Assembly (NCBI RefSeq): GCF_021129155.1
Contig: NZ_JAJOMC010000040.1
Span: 1 to 44,249 of the forward strand
DNA length: 44,249 nt
Source of the DNA: Arthrobacter sp. AK04
GTDB taxonomy: Bacteria; Actinomycetota; Actinomycetes; Actinomycetales; Micrococcaceae
Reading direction: 5' to 3'
Shown: piece by piece, positions 6,959 to 15,579 of the stretch
Numbering within the stretch: the first letter of the stretch is position 1
How the letters are laid out: every line of letters starts with the position of its first letter
The notes under the pieces: model-generated
What the model saw: the letters and a program-made list of their open reading frames with translations, nothing else
Databases searched by the model: none
What the model was told of the DNA's origin: nothing
Made by a program: the position numbers and the translations under genes

Positions 6959-9496
6959 TTGCGTTCCCGCGTCGCCGTCATCATCCGCACCAAAGACCGG
7001 GGGCGACTGCTCGGCCGGGCCTTGGACAGCGTCCTGGGCCAAACCTTCAGCGATTGGCGAATCGTCATTGTTAATGACGGCGGAAGCCGGGCACAGGTAG
7101 ATGACGCGCTGGAACCGCGGCTGTCCCACATTGGAGACAGGCTGCTGCGCCTGGACAACGAGGCCAGCCTGGGCATGGAAGCCGCTTCCAACCTTGGTAT
7201 CCGGGCCGTTGACTCTGAGTTCATAGCTGTCCATGACGACGACGATGAGTGGGCTCCGGAGTTCCTCGCCACCACTGTTTCCTACCTGGAAGAGCATCCC
7301 AGTGACGGAGGCGTGAGCGTTGAAACAGAAATCGTCTACGAGCGCCTGACCCCTGCGGGCCGGGACGTCGAAGAACGCATCACCTTCGAACCGGACCTGC
7401 GGGACATAACTTTGGTGGATCTGCTCCACTACAACCGGTTTGTCCCCATCTCCTTCCTCTTCCGCCGTTCCGTGTACAACGAACTGGGAGGATTCGACGA
7501 AAACCTTCCCGTAGTGGGCGACTGGGAGTTTCATCTCCGTTTCCTTGTGCACCACCACATCGGCCTCATCAAAGGGCGGCCGTTGGCGTTCTGGAACCAG
7601 CGCCGTGCCGCCCTCAGCAGTGAGGCGAACAGCTTCATAGCCCGCACCGACGAGCACCAGCTCTATTCCCTGAAAGTCCGGGACCGCCTGGTCCGCGAGC
7701 ATGCCCAGGCCTTCGGGCTCGGCCCCCTCCTGTACCAGCGTGAACTTCTGGCGGTGGAAACCGGCCGCCTTCATCAGCGGCTGGACGAGATCAGCCGCCA
7801 GCAGTCCGAGGGCACCGAGCAATTGGCCCGGCTGGTGGGCGACGTTGAACAGATCCAACGCAACGTGCGGGCCGCATCGCAGCCGCTGCCCCTCCGTGCA
7901 CTCCGCTCGGTCCGCCGGCGGCTGCGGGAACGGGGAGAGCGCCAGCGGTCGCTGGCGCTACACACGTCCCGGGAGCACGCCGTCGTACATTCCGCAGGAT
8001 CGCTGGGTAAGCAACAACGCATTGCCGTCCTTGGCGACGTCGGCCAGCACGAATACCACGTGGGCGATGAGGCGATGACGCACGCGGCCATCGCGGCCCT
8101 CCGGAAACGCGGCTACGAAAAGTTTGTGGTGCTGACGCATGACGTCGGGCAGACGTCCGGCCTGTATGGCCTGCCCGCAGCCCCAAGGCCGGAGGTCCCG
8201 TGGAATCCCTTCGAAAGGCACCAGCTCCTGCAGGAGGTCAAACACCTTCTCGACGGCGGCCCGGCCACCGAACGTGCCGCGGACGTTGTCCGCTCTTTCC
8301 AGGACGCGTTCAGTGGTTGCAGCACCCTGCTCCTGGCCGGCGGAGGCAACCTCACATCGCAATATGGCGGGCTCCTCTTTGAACGCCTTGCCGCCATCCG
8401 GGTGGCACACTCGATGGGCCTCAAGGTGGTGGTGTCAGGGCAAACCGTGGGACCGGTCCTCACGGGACCGGACCGTGACGAAGCCGCCGAAGCCCTGCGC
8501 CTGTGCAATGTGGTCGGTTCCCGTGAACGGCACACGCATGATCTGCTGACATCCATGGATGTGGAGTCGGTGCAGGTTTTGGACGATGCAGCTTTCTTCT
8601 CCGAGGGAGTTGACGTGGACGCCTCGGCACTGCCGCCGTCCGGTTATATTGCTGCCACCTTTGCCCCCGGCTCGGGCGCCATGCCGCGCGAGGACTACCA
8701 CCGGCACATGGCCCGACTTCTTGACCTCGCCTACGAGCATCTGCAGCTTCCCATCCTGCTTCTCCCCCACGTCTCCACCTTCGGGGCCAGGGATGGGGAC
8801 CAGGAGTGCCATGCCGCTATTGCACGTCTGTGCACGGCGCCGGACATCAGGGTGCTGGAGCAAAGGCCAGCCGAGGAGACGGCAGCACTGACGGCCAACG
8901 CAGAACTGGTAATCTCCAGCCGCTACCACCCGGTTATTTTTGGTCTTTCTGCCGGCGTCCCTGTCCTGCCCGTTGCCGTTGACTATTACGGTGAGGCGCG
9001 GATCGGTGGAGCGCTGGAAAGCTGGGGCCTGAAGCCGCTGCTCCGTTCACTGCGCCACCTGGGGGACGGCAACGATGCCAAGTGGGTCAACTCCGTCATT
9101 GGACAACGGGCAGAGATCCGGGACCACCTCCAGCAGCACGGCAGGGAACTGAAAGCGTTCCACGTGGGCTGGTGGGATGCGGTTGCCGCCGCCCTCAACA
9201 CCGGATCCATGGCGGAAACTCTCATCCCCATCCCCGCAGTGACCAGCAATTCTGCACTGATCCTGGAAGAGGCCGAGAGCCAGGAAGCAGCCCGCCTGAA
9301 CGCCAGCAACGAGATAGCCATCGGTAACCTCGCGCAGCACACCGAATGGCTGCAGGGCGAGCTGAACCAGGCCGCAGCCCGGCCGGATCACCTTGGTGCG
9401 GGCGTCGCCGTGATCGCTCAAGCCGGTCAGAAGCTGCTCAGCCGAACGCCTTTGCCGGCAGCCGCCAAGCGCTTCAGAACGCGGGTATCCCGATAG
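6959..9496 (+). CDS. Fusion of family 2 glycosyltransferase and CsaB-like polysaccharide pyruvyltransferase
   Basis: An 845-residue two-enzyme protein without a signal peptide. Residues 4-215 are a GT-A family 2 glycosyltransferase (VAVIIRTKDRGRLLGRALDS, DxD-type HDDDDEW at 92-98, GDWEFHLRF at 187-195). Residues 260-350 form a charged, partly helical linker. Residues 353-720 match the polysaccharide pyruvyltransferase family: GDVGQHEYHVGDEAMTHAAI, LLAGGGNLTSQYGG, VVSGQTVGPVLTGPDRDEA and the late SSRYHPVIFGLSAGVPVLPV motif carrying the conserved Arg/His pair. A third region to 845 is Ala/Arg-rich. The TTG start is supported by AAGGAG at 6945-6950. Known relatives transfer pyruvate from PEP to a sugar in wall polymers, creating the ligand of SLH domains. 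The gene is flanked by SLH-protein genes, which supports a role in making their anchor. Acceptor sugar unknown. Confidence 0.85.
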   Translation: MRSRVAVIIRTKDRGRLLGRALDSVLGQTFSDWRIVIVNDGGSRAQVDDALEPRLSHIGDRLLRLDNEASLGMEAASNLGIRAVDSEFIAVHDDDDEWAPEFLATTVSYLEEHPSDGGVSVETEIVYERLTPAGRDVEERITFEPDLRDITLVDLLHYNRFVPISFLFRRSVYNELGGFDENLPVVGDWEFHLRFLVHHHIGLIKGRPLAFWNQRRAALSSEANSFIARTDEHQLYSLKVRDRLVREHAQAFGLGPLLYQRELLAVETGRLHQRLDEISRQQSEGTEQLARLVGDVEQIQRNVRAASQPLPLRALRSVRRRLRERGERQRSLALHTSREHAVVHSAGSLGKQQRIAVLGDVGQHEYHVGDEAMTHAAIAALRKRGYEKFVVLTHDVGQTSGLYGLPAAPRPEVPWNPFERHQLLQEVKHLLDGGPATERAADVVRSFQDAFSGCSTLLLAGGGNLTSQYGGLLFERLAAIRVAHSMGLKVVVSGQTVGPVLTGPDRDEAAEALRLCNVVGSRERHTHDLLTSMDVESVQVLDDAAFFSEGVDVDASALPPSGYIAATFAPGSGAMPREDYHRHMARLLDLAYEHLQLPILLLPHVSTFGARDGDQECHAAIARLCTAPDIRVLEQRPAEETAALTANAELVISSRYHPVIFGLSAGVPVLPVAVDYYGEARIGGALESWGLKPLLRSLRHLGDGNDAKWVNSVIGQRAEIRDHLQQHGRELKAFHVGWWDAVAAALNTGSMAETLIPIPAVTSNSALILEEAESQEAARLNASNEIAIGNLAQHTEWLQGELNQAAARPDHLGAGVAVIAQAGQKLLSRTPLPAAAKRFRTRVSR

Positions 9497-9518
9497 CGGA
9501 TCTGGGTAAAACCCCAGG

Positions 9519-11546
9519 TCACTCCATGAGGATATTCAGGCGGAACAGGAAGGCAGCCATCGCATCACGGTTGATCGGCTGCAACGGCCGGTACAGCCGG
9601 CGGCCGTCCTCCGCCCAGCCCGTGGAAATACTGTTCTCCGAGAGCCAGGCCATTTCCTTGTAGAACTGCTGCCCGGTGGCCACATCCGCAAAAGGCGACT
9701 GGGCAGGGGCCGCGTAGTCCGGTTTCCCGGCCATCCGGTAGAGGAACGCGGCCATCGCGTCACGGCTGATGGACTGCAGTGGCCGGTACATCCGGCGGCC
9801 ATCCTCCACCCAGCCCGTGGAAATGCCATTCTCGGAGAGCCAGGCCATCTCCTTGTAGAACTGCTGCCCGGTGGCTACATCCGCAAAAGGCGATTCAGCA
9901 GGCGGCGTGTACTCAGGCGATCCGGCCAGCCTGTACAGGAATGCGGCCATCGCGTCACGGCTGATGGACTGCAATGGCCGATACATCCGGCGGCCATCCT
10001 CCACCCAACCGGTGGATATCTTCCTCTCCGCAAGCCACGCCATCTCCCGGTAAAACTGCTGCCCGGTGGAAACGTCATGGAACGGCGAGACCGATGGCGG
10101 TTCGTAGGCGGCGGACGTCAGCGCTGTTGCTGCATCTACCAGTCCCGCGCCGCAGCCCTCGACGCAGGCTACGGGCAGGGGCCGGGCCGTGGCTTTAAGC
10201 CTTTCCTCCACCATCTGGGGCGTATACGTGCTGCCCTCCTCGGACATCATCAGGGCGGCGATTCCAGCTACATGCGGCGCTGCCATGGATGTGCCCTGGA
10301 GGAACTCGTAGGCTTCGTTCCCCGGTACGGTGAGGCCATCGTTGGAGGTGGAGACGACACCTTCGAAGTCTTCGTTGGTTATGTCGCCGCCCGGTGCCGT
10401 GACGTCAACGGCGGGCCCGTAGTTTGAGTAGGGGGCTCGGGCGCCGTCCCGCCCGGCCGCGGCCACCGTGATGACGTTCTGACAGTTGGCCGGGCTTATT
10501 CCGGTGGCCGGGCTGTCGGAGTTCCCGGCGGCCACCACTACGGCTGCGCCGGCATTGCGGGCAACGTTGATCGCGTTCTGCGTGGTGACGGAACAGGTGG
10601 GGGAATCACCGCCGAGGCTGATGTTGATCACACGGGCAGGATGTGGGTTCGCCGGTGCACCGGAAACCTGGCTGCCGGCGGCCCAGATGATCGCATCGGC
10701 GACGTCGGACGCGTAGCCACCGCAAGCACCGATGGCGCGGACGGGAAGCAGCTTGGCTTCCGGGGCCACGCCGGCAATGCCTTCATTGTTGTTGGCAACG
10801 GCTGCAATTGTTCCTGCCACGTGGGTTCCGTGCCAGGAGGACCTGGCTTCCTCCCCGCCAATGCCGCACACGTCGGTGGTTACCCAGTCACCTTCATCTT
10901 TCGGGTTGGTGTCGCGTCCGTTACCGTCCCGGGCCGTTTCGGCGTCGGAGATCATGTCGTAACCGGGCAGGACCCGGGAGTTAAGCTCGGAATGATTGGT
11001 CATTCCGGTGTCAACCACAGCTACTACTACCCCCTCACCACGGCTAATCTCCCAGGCTTGCGGAGCGCGGATGCCCGCGGCCTCCTCCCACAGGTTCCAC
11101 TGGATCGGGAAGCCGGGATCGTCGGGGACAAAGGCGGACGGGTACATGATGATGTCCGGCTCAGCGTAGGCCACTCCAGGGCTGGACCGAAGCTCGGCGA
11201 GGAAAGCATCCGCTTCGGCGCCACGAAGGGCACGGCTGGTTTTCACCACCTGCGCGCCGGCGGCGGTGCCCTTGACGTTCTGTGCAGCAATGCCCAGCTT
11301 GCCTGCCGCCTTCCCAGCAACGTTCGACACAGCCGCCTCGGACACGACGCCATGGCCGCCCCTAATTCCCACAATGAACTGGTCTGTGGCGGGGGCCGCG
11401 GCAGGGGCAGCCGCGCGCGGCGGCGTGCTGCGGATATTGTCCAGTTCGTCGTCGGCCTGGGCGGGGAGCGCTGCCAGTGTTGTGTTCGCCAGGACAGCAG
11501 CTAAAGAAATGGCGACGGCGGCGAAGGGCCGGATTCGGTGGGTCAT
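9519..11546 (-). CDS. SLH-anchored subtilisin-family serine protease (S8)
   Basis: A 675-residue paralog of the protease at 2631-4091. Signal peptide 1-31; propeptide about 50-130 (FIVGIRGG ... GVAYAEPD); catalytic Asp179 (VVAVVDTGM), His239 (SSWHGTHVAGT), Asn342 (VVAAGNSDS) and Ser420 (GTSMAAPHVAG). From about residue 480 come three SLH-like repeats (PFHDVSTGQQFYREMAWLAE, ISTGWVEDGRRMYRPLQS, ISRDAMAAFLYRLAG). The start at 11546 has GAAGGA upstream, in a leader shared almost base for base with the paralog. Its 3' end is 22 bases from the convergent glycosyltransferase-pyruvyltransferase gene. Likely role: protease retained on the cell surface, for nutrition or maturation of other surface proteins. 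Confidence 0.9.
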   Translation of the reverse strand: MTHRIRPFAAVAISLAAVLANTTLAALPAQADDELDNIRSTPPRAAAPAAAPATDQFIVGIRGGHGVVSEAAVSNVAGKAAGKLGIAAQNVKGTAAGAQVVKTSRALRGAEADAFLAELRSSPGVAYAEPDIIMYPSAFVPDDPGFPIQWNLWEEAAGIRAPQAWEISRGEGVVVAVVDTGMTNHSELNSRVLPGYDMISDAETARDGNGRDTNPKDEGDWVTTDVCGIGGEEARSSWHGTHVAGTIAAVANNNEGIAGVAPEAKLLPVRAIGACGGYASDVADAIIWAAGSQVSGAPANPHPARVINISLGGDSPTCSVTTQNAINVARNAGAAVVVAAGNSDSPATGISPANCQNVITVAAAGRDGARAPYSNYGPAVDVTAPGGDITNEDFEGVVSTSNDGLTVPGNEAYEFLQGTSMAAPHVAGIAALMMSEEGSTYTPQMVEERLKATARPLPVACVEGCGAGLVDAATALTSAAYEPPSVSPFHDVSTGQQFYREMAWLAERKISTGWVEDGRRMYRPLQSISRDAMAAFLYRLAGSPEYTPPAESPFADVATGQQFYKEMAWLSENGISTGWVEDGRRMYRPLQSISRDAMAAFLYRMAGKPDYAAPAQSPFADVATGQQFYKEMAWLSENSISTGWAEDGRRLYRPLQPINRDAMAAFLFRLNILME

Positions 11547-11884
11547 TGGCGGGCATCCTTCAAGGACAGGCGCCATGCCCCCAGCAGGACTGGCGCGGTC
11601 AGCCGGGAATCACCAAGCTGACCCCCCTCGCCGATTGTAGCGACAAGCTGGAAGCGGGTGAACGGTACAAGCGGTAATTTCAGTGAATCCCCGGACGAGG
11701 CAGCGTTTGTGACAGCTCGGACAGAGCCAAACGCCCGGCAAGCGCCCGCCATTTCCGCGGCTCAACGCGGGTGCCGTAACCTTGTAGGTATTCCTGCTTC
11801 GCTGGCGGACTGACACCTGGGAGGGTTCCGTCCGGGCACCAGGGCAGGCATCCGTTTCCCATCGGTCTCACATAAGGCGCAGTC

Positions 11885-12061
11885 GTGAACTCTACTCTTC
11901 CCCAGGGGAGCACCCTTGGCCCGCTCGAGGACCTGGGCTGGACCGCTCTCTCCGTCAGCGTGGCCCTGGTCCTGCTGCCCGCGATCGGCCTGAAAGCACT
12001 GGGCCGGTCCTTCTTCCCGAAGACCCCCAAAGCTGAAGAACGCCACTACCTGATCCAGTAA
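11885..12061 (+). CDS. Small single-pass membrane protein, 58 aa
   Basis: A short frame starting GTG at 11885 encodes about 58 residues: MNSTLPQGSTLGPLEDLGWT, then a hydrophobic segment (ALSVSVALVLLPAIGLKAL), then a basic tail ending RHYLIQ. Its TAA stop overlaps the ATG of the following lipoprotein gene (TAATG at 12059-12063), the classic arrangement for translational coupling. AAGG lies about eight bases upstream of the start. Function unknown; coupling suggests it works with the BNR lipoprotein at the membrane. The upstream stretch 11640-11884 shows no other gene and presumably holds the promoter; I looked for a cobalamin-type riboswitch there and did not find its conserved boxes. Confidence 0.6.
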   Translation: MNSTLPQGSTLGPLEDLGWTALSVSVALVLLPAIGLKALGRSFFPKTPKAEERHYLIQ

Positions 12062-12945
12062 TGCGCCGTAAGCCCGCCGGCAGGACCGGACCTTTTGCAG
12101 TGCTGCCCGCCGCGGCGGCCGCCCTGCTTGCCCTTGCAGGCTGCGCTCACGCGGCCACCCCGGCACCGGGCACGGCAAGCACCGCCACCGCAGCGGACAC
12201 GCTGCCCGGCTCCCACGTGCACGGAATCGCTGTCAGCGGCGAAACCAGCCAGGTACTCCTGGCCACCCACGAAGGCCTGTTCGACGCCACCACCAGCCCG
12301 GCCACCAAAATCGGCGGAACCAATGACCTTATGGGGTTCGCCCCGGGCCCCGCCGACGGCGTCTTCTACGCCTCGGGCCACCCAGGACCCGGCTCAGACC
12401 TGCCCAACCCGCTGGGCCTGCTGAGGTCGTCCGACGGCGGCAAGACCTGGGAGCAACTCTCGCGCCAAGGCGAATCCGACTTCCACGCACTGACCGCCAC
12501 ACAGGCAGGAATCGTGGCCTTCGACGGGGTCCTGCGGACCAGCCCGGACGGCAAGGCCTGGAGCACCGTGGCGGCAGATTTTGCCCCGGCTGCCCTGGCC
12601 GGCCATCCGGACAGCACCACCGTCCTGGCCACCACCCAGGACGGGATCCAGCGCTCCACGGACGCCGGCAGCACCTGGAAGCCGCTGGACAACGGCCCCC
12701 TAATCCAGTTCGCGGCATTCGCCCACCCGGCAGAAGCCGTGGGCGTGGAACCGGACGGCACTGTCCACTACTCCGCAGATGCCGGCGAAACCTGGACCGA
12801 AAAGGGCCGCATCAACGCCGACGTCATGGCAATCGCCGCCATAAAAGGCGACGACGGCCGGCCGTGGATCTGGGCCGCGACACCGGACGGGGTCATCGTG
12901 TCCACGGACGGGGGCGTGACCTTCCGCCCTGCGGATGCGGAATGA
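12061..12945 (+). CDS. BNR-repeat lipoprotein (F510_1955-like glycosylhydrolase family)
   Basis: A 294-residue lipoprotein. A lipobox (LALAGC, cysteine near residue 28) follows a basic N-terminus and hydrophobic core. The mature part is a beta-propeller with Asp-box/BNR motifs: LRSSDGGKTWEQL, LRTSPDGKAWSTV, QRSTDAGSTWKPL, YSADAGETWTEK, VSTDGGVTF. The opening HVHGIAV after the lipid anchor is typical of the F510_1955 family, annotated as glycosylhydrolases but without demonstrated activity for most members. Translationally coupled to the small membrane protein upstream. Convergent with the tiny gene at 12958-13062, only 12 bases away. A hydrolase role is not certain; a scaffold or photosynthesis-stability-factor-like role is an alternative. 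Confidence 0.75.
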   Translation: MRRKPAGRTGPFAVLPAAAAALLALAGCAHAATPAPGTASTATAADTLPGSHVHGIAVSGETSQVLLATHEGLFDATTSPATKIGGTNDLMGFAPGPADGVFYASGHPGPGSDLPNPLGLLRSSDGGKTWEQLSRQGESDFHALTATQAGIVAFDGVLRTSPDGKAWSTVAADFAPAALAGHPDSTTVLATTQDGIQRSTDAGSTWKPLDNGPLIQFAAFAHPAEAVGVEPDGTVHYSADAGETWTEKGRINADVMAIAAIKGDDGRPWIWAATPDGVIVSTDGGVTFRPADAE

Positions 12946-12957
12946 TGCACCGCCTGC

Positions 12958-13062
12958 CTAGTGGCGGGCCCTGAACCGGATCAGACCTGCCGCCAGAAGG
13001 CCCGCTCCGCCTAGAGAGGCCAGCATCCCGCCAAGGGCTGCAACGTATTCGATGATGTTCAT
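12958..13062 (-). CDS. Tiny membrane protein, 34 aa
   Basis: A 34-residue frame reading MNIIEYVAALGGMLASLGGA then GLLAAGLIRFRARH. It is a single glycine-zipper-like transmembrane helix with a basic C-terminus. A strong purine-rich site (GGAAGGGAGCGGAGACA) precedes the ATG. It is divergent from the TetR gene, with about 300 bases between the starts. Function unknown. The combination of a good ribosome site and a clean membrane segment favours a real small gene. Confidence 0.5.
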   Translation of the reverse strand: MNIIEYVAALGGMLASLGGAGLLAAGLIRFRARH

Positions 13063-13192
13063 TGTCTCCGCTCCCTTCCCTACTGCCTGGCTGCCCAAAC
13101 TACGCCCGCCGGCTCAAAATTCCGCGAAGGATCGTCCGCGTGTTTTGTCACGATCTGTGCAGGGTCCCGGCCCCGGACGTGGGGCGGGAATG

Positions 13193-13220
13193 CACGACGG
13201 CGGCGCGCGGCGCCGTCGTA
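13193..13220. repeat. Dispersed GC palindrome, copy 1
   Basis: Arms ACGACGGCG and CGCCGTCGT around GCGCGCGG. One of seven related intergenic palindromes in this window; this copy lies in the divergent region between the 34-residue membrane protein and the TetR regulator. It lacks the CACCTT box found beside four other copies. Confidence 0.7.
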
Positions 13221-13276
13221 ATGTCCTGCGGGAACTGGGAGGACGGCAGCTCGACAGAACCTGGGCCGCTGAAATT

Positions 13277-13291
13277 GTCTACATTGTAGAC
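13277..13291. promoter_or_regulatory. Palindromic operator upstream of the TetR gene
   Basis: A perfect inverted repeat of 7+1+7 bases, GTCTACATTGTAGAC, lies 69 bases upstream of the TetR start. Its length and symmetry are typical of operators bound by TetR dimers. It overlaps a possible -35 (TTGTCT, 13275-13280), with a candidate -10 (TAGACT) at 13300-13305, so binding would repress transcription. The likely ligand is the adjacent TetR protein itself. Confidence 0.65.
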
Positions 13292-13360
13292 CTTGGACGT
13301 AGACTGACTACTAAGCAAGCTGAGGAACCACCCATCCAGGGACACCCGGCGTTCAACAGG

Positions 13361-14083
13361 ATGGATTTCCCCGTGGCCTCACCCGAAAATACTGGCAGCA
13401 GGACACGCCCCCGGAAGGCGCCCCTGAGCCAGGAGCTTGTGCTCTCCACCGCGCTTGCCCTAGTGGACGCTGAAGGACTGGACGCCCTGACCATGCGTCG
13501 CCTGGGGCAGGAGCTGGACCGGGATCCGATGAGCCTGTACCGCTACGCGGCCAACCGGGCAGCCCTGCTGGACGGCGTGTCCGAGCTGGTCCTGAACGAA
13601 CTGGCCATCTTCCCCGATGATCCGGACTGGCAGGCCCAGCTCCGCAAAATCGCCCATGACCTGCGGCTCCTGGCCCTGCGGCATCCCAACGTGGTGCCCC
13701 TGCTGGTCACCCGGCCGCTCTCCACTCCCCTGGGCCTGCGCCCGCTGGGAACCCTCCGGCCACTGGAGCAGATCCTTGCCCTGCTGATCGAGGCGGGCTT
13801 CGCGCCGGCCGCGGCCCTGCATGTGTACCGCGCCTACTACGGGTTCCTCTACGGCCACATCCTGAACGAACTGCAGGAATACATTGTGGACCCGGAGGAA
13901 AACGAGGCCATCCTCCGCCTTGGCCTCCACCGCCTGCCCGCGAAAAGCTTTCCGCACCTCCGGGCACTCGGCCCGGTCCTGGCGGACTACGACGGCGCCG
14001 CCGAGCTTGACCAGGGGCTCAGCATCCTGCTCTCCGGCCTGGCCGGCCAGCTCTCCGGGGGGCAAAAGGAAAGCCCCTCCTAG
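13361..14083 (+). CDS. TetR-family transcriptional repressor
   Basis: A 240-residue regulator. The N-terminal helix-turn-helix (about 20-70) has the TetR pattern: SQELVLSTALALVDAEGLDA, LTMRRLGQELDRDPMSLYRY. The C-terminal ligand domain (80-225) resembles the tetracycline-repressor C-terminal type (TetR_C_1), with helices such as HDLRLLALRHPNVVPLLVT. The ATG at 13361 opens the conserved part; longer in-frame readings run through the operator and the palindrome and are unlikely. Autoregulation through the operator at 13277-13291 is likely. The divergent 34-residue membrane protein is the only other obvious nearby target. The effector is unknown. Confidence 0.85.
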   Translation: MDFPVASPENTGSRTRPRKAPLSQELVLSTALALVDAEGLDALTMRRLGQELDRDPMSLYRYAANRAALLDGVSELVLNELAIFPDDPDWQAQLRKIAHDLRLLALRHPNVVPLLVTRPLSTPLGLRPLGTLRPLEQILALLIEAGFAPAAALHVYRAYYGFLYGHILNELQEYIVDPEENEAILRLGLHRLPAKSFPHLRALGPVLADYDGAAELDQGLSILLSGLAGQLSGGQKESPS

Positions 14084-14090
14084 GAGGGGC
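14073..14090 (+). terminator. Terminator hairpin overlapping the TetR stop
   Basis: GCCCCTCCTAGGAGGGGC is a perfect 18-base palindrome that includes the TAG stop codon. It is flanked by A-rich sequence before and CTT after. It probably ends the TetR transcript. The following 14091-14274 shows no gene. Confidence 0.6.
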
Positions 14091-14274
14091 CTTCAACGTA
14101 GTGGTCAATTGTCTTTCGGTCTAGGTCAGCGGTGATGCACTCCCCCTTCCCGGACGCCCCCTGGCGCCCATCCGGACTATGACAAGAACTGACTTTAGTA
14201 ACTGGATTCCGTCAAGTAAAGGGGTACGGGACAAGTAATTTGGCCCGCCTCAGCGCTGCTCCTGTCATCCCAGG

Positions 14275-15501
14275 TCAGGCGGCTGGCGAGCGCCCGGCTG
14301 TTACCAGTTCCCGCCCTGGGCCGGTGGCCGGCCTGGAGGAAGAAGGCACGACGCCGGGCTCCAGCCGTGCGTTGGCCCAGCGGCGGACGGGCGTTTCCAC
14401 CAGGCGGTGGGACGCGCAGGCCAGCAGCAACGTCAGGGCCGCGGCCAGCACCACGCGGAGCCACAGTTCGGGAACGAGCGGCATCAGCAGCAGGTAGACC
14501 GGCAGGTGCCAGAGATACATGGCATAGGACAGGTCCCGGCCGGGCCCGGCAAGCCACGGGTGGCTGAGGACCCGTCCCGCAAAGCCCGCCGGCTGCAGGA
14601 CCAGTGATCCGATCAGCACGGCGGACAGCAGCGACAGCACTGTGGGGCCGGCCGTCCAGAAGGCGCTGAACCACAGGCCCGGGGTGTCCGGTTCCTTCAG
14701 CAGGAACACGGCGGCCAGGAGTGCGGTGCCGGCAAGCGGGCCGGCCCAGCGCGCGGCGTTCCGGAAGGAGGCGTGGGACCGGGATCCGGGGGTCACTGCG
14801 GTGAAAACGAGGGCCAGGGTGCAGCCGATCAGTAGCTCGTCGGCCCGCGTGTCCGGGCCGTTGTAGAGGCGGTTCAGCGGAGCGCCGAGCAGCACCAGGA
14901 GGAACCGTTCCAGCAGGAACGCCCCAGCCAGCCCGGCTGTAATCCAAGCCACCGTGCGGACCTTCCAGAAGCGCAGCAGCACCAGCAGGAGCAGCGGCCA
15001 CACCAGGTAGAACTGCTCCTCCACAGCCAGGGTCCAGGCGGGGCCAAGGGTTTCGCCGGGTATGGACTCGGCAAACACCCCGATCCGCGCCAGGTTCATC
15101 ACGTAGCCTGCGGCCGGCAGGACAAAATCTTCCTGGCCGGCCCACTTGGACGCAGGGAAAACCGCGCCCACCGTGACGATCACGCCGCACAGCGCCAGCA
15201 GCGCAGGCCACAGCCTGGCCAGCCGCTTGGCGTAGAAGACCCCCAGCCGCAGCCGGCCCGTAGCCAGGTACTCCTTCATGATCAGGAGCGAGATCACAAA
15301 GCCGCTGAGGGTGAAGAAGACGTCCACGCCGATTGATCCGCCCGGGACCAATTCAGTGACGGTATGGAAGAGGAAGACCCCCGCCACGGCGATGGTCCGG
15401 AGCCCGTCCAGGGCGTGCTTCCGCCCGGAGATGAGCCCGCCGCCCGGCGCCGCCGGACGTTCCGGAGCTGATAAATTTCCACTGCTTGACGTAAAAACCA
15501 C
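14275..15501 (-). CDS. Membrane acyltransferase, acyltransferase-3 family (OafA/YrhL-like)
   Basis: A 408-residue integral membrane protein with about ten hydrophobic segments. Family landmarks: HALDGLRTIAVAGVFLFHTV near residue 28 (the R/H-containing first helix), SIGVDVFFTLSGFVISLLIM near 56, and YAKRLARLWPALL near 88. A later TLAVEEQFYLVWPLLLLV carries the conserved E/Q-F-Y. Such enzymes O-acetylate or O-acylate cell-surface glycans or peptidoglycan; this one has no C-terminal SGNH domain. The GTG start (VFTSSSGNL) is preferred. It is monocistronic, downstream of the I36-like gene on the same strand. Given the surrounding surface genes, acylation of a wall polymer or exopolysaccharide is plausible but not shown. 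Confidence 0.85.
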   Translation of the reverse strand: MVFTSSSGNLSAPERPAAPGGGLISGRKHALDGLRTIAVAGVFLFHTVTELVPGGSIGVDVFFTLSGFVISLLIMKEYLATGRLRLGVFYAKRLARLWPALLALCGVIVTVGAVFPASKWAGQEDFVLPAAGYVMNLARIGVFAESIPGETLGPAWTLAVEEQFYLVWPLLLLVLLRFWKVRTVAWITAGLAGAFLLERFLLVLLGAPLNRLYNGPDTRADELLIGCTLALVFTAVTPGSRSHASFRNAARWAGPLAGTALLAAVFLLKEPDTPGLWFSAFWTAGPTVLSLLSAVLIGSLVLQPAGFAGRVLSHPWLAGPGRDLSYAMYLWHLPVYLLLMPLVPELWLRVVLAAALTLLLACASHRLVETPVRRWANARLEPGVVPSSSRPATGPGRELVTAGRSPAA

Positions 15502-15579
15502 CCATCAAGCATATATAACGTTTCGGTAACTACACTGGAAGGAACCTGGACGCAGGCTCCACGCACCCGACGCAAAGGC

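Noticed and set aside
11700..11884. Possible cobalamin or other riboswitch
   Set aside because: I looked for conserved box sequences and paired stems and did not find a convincing set.
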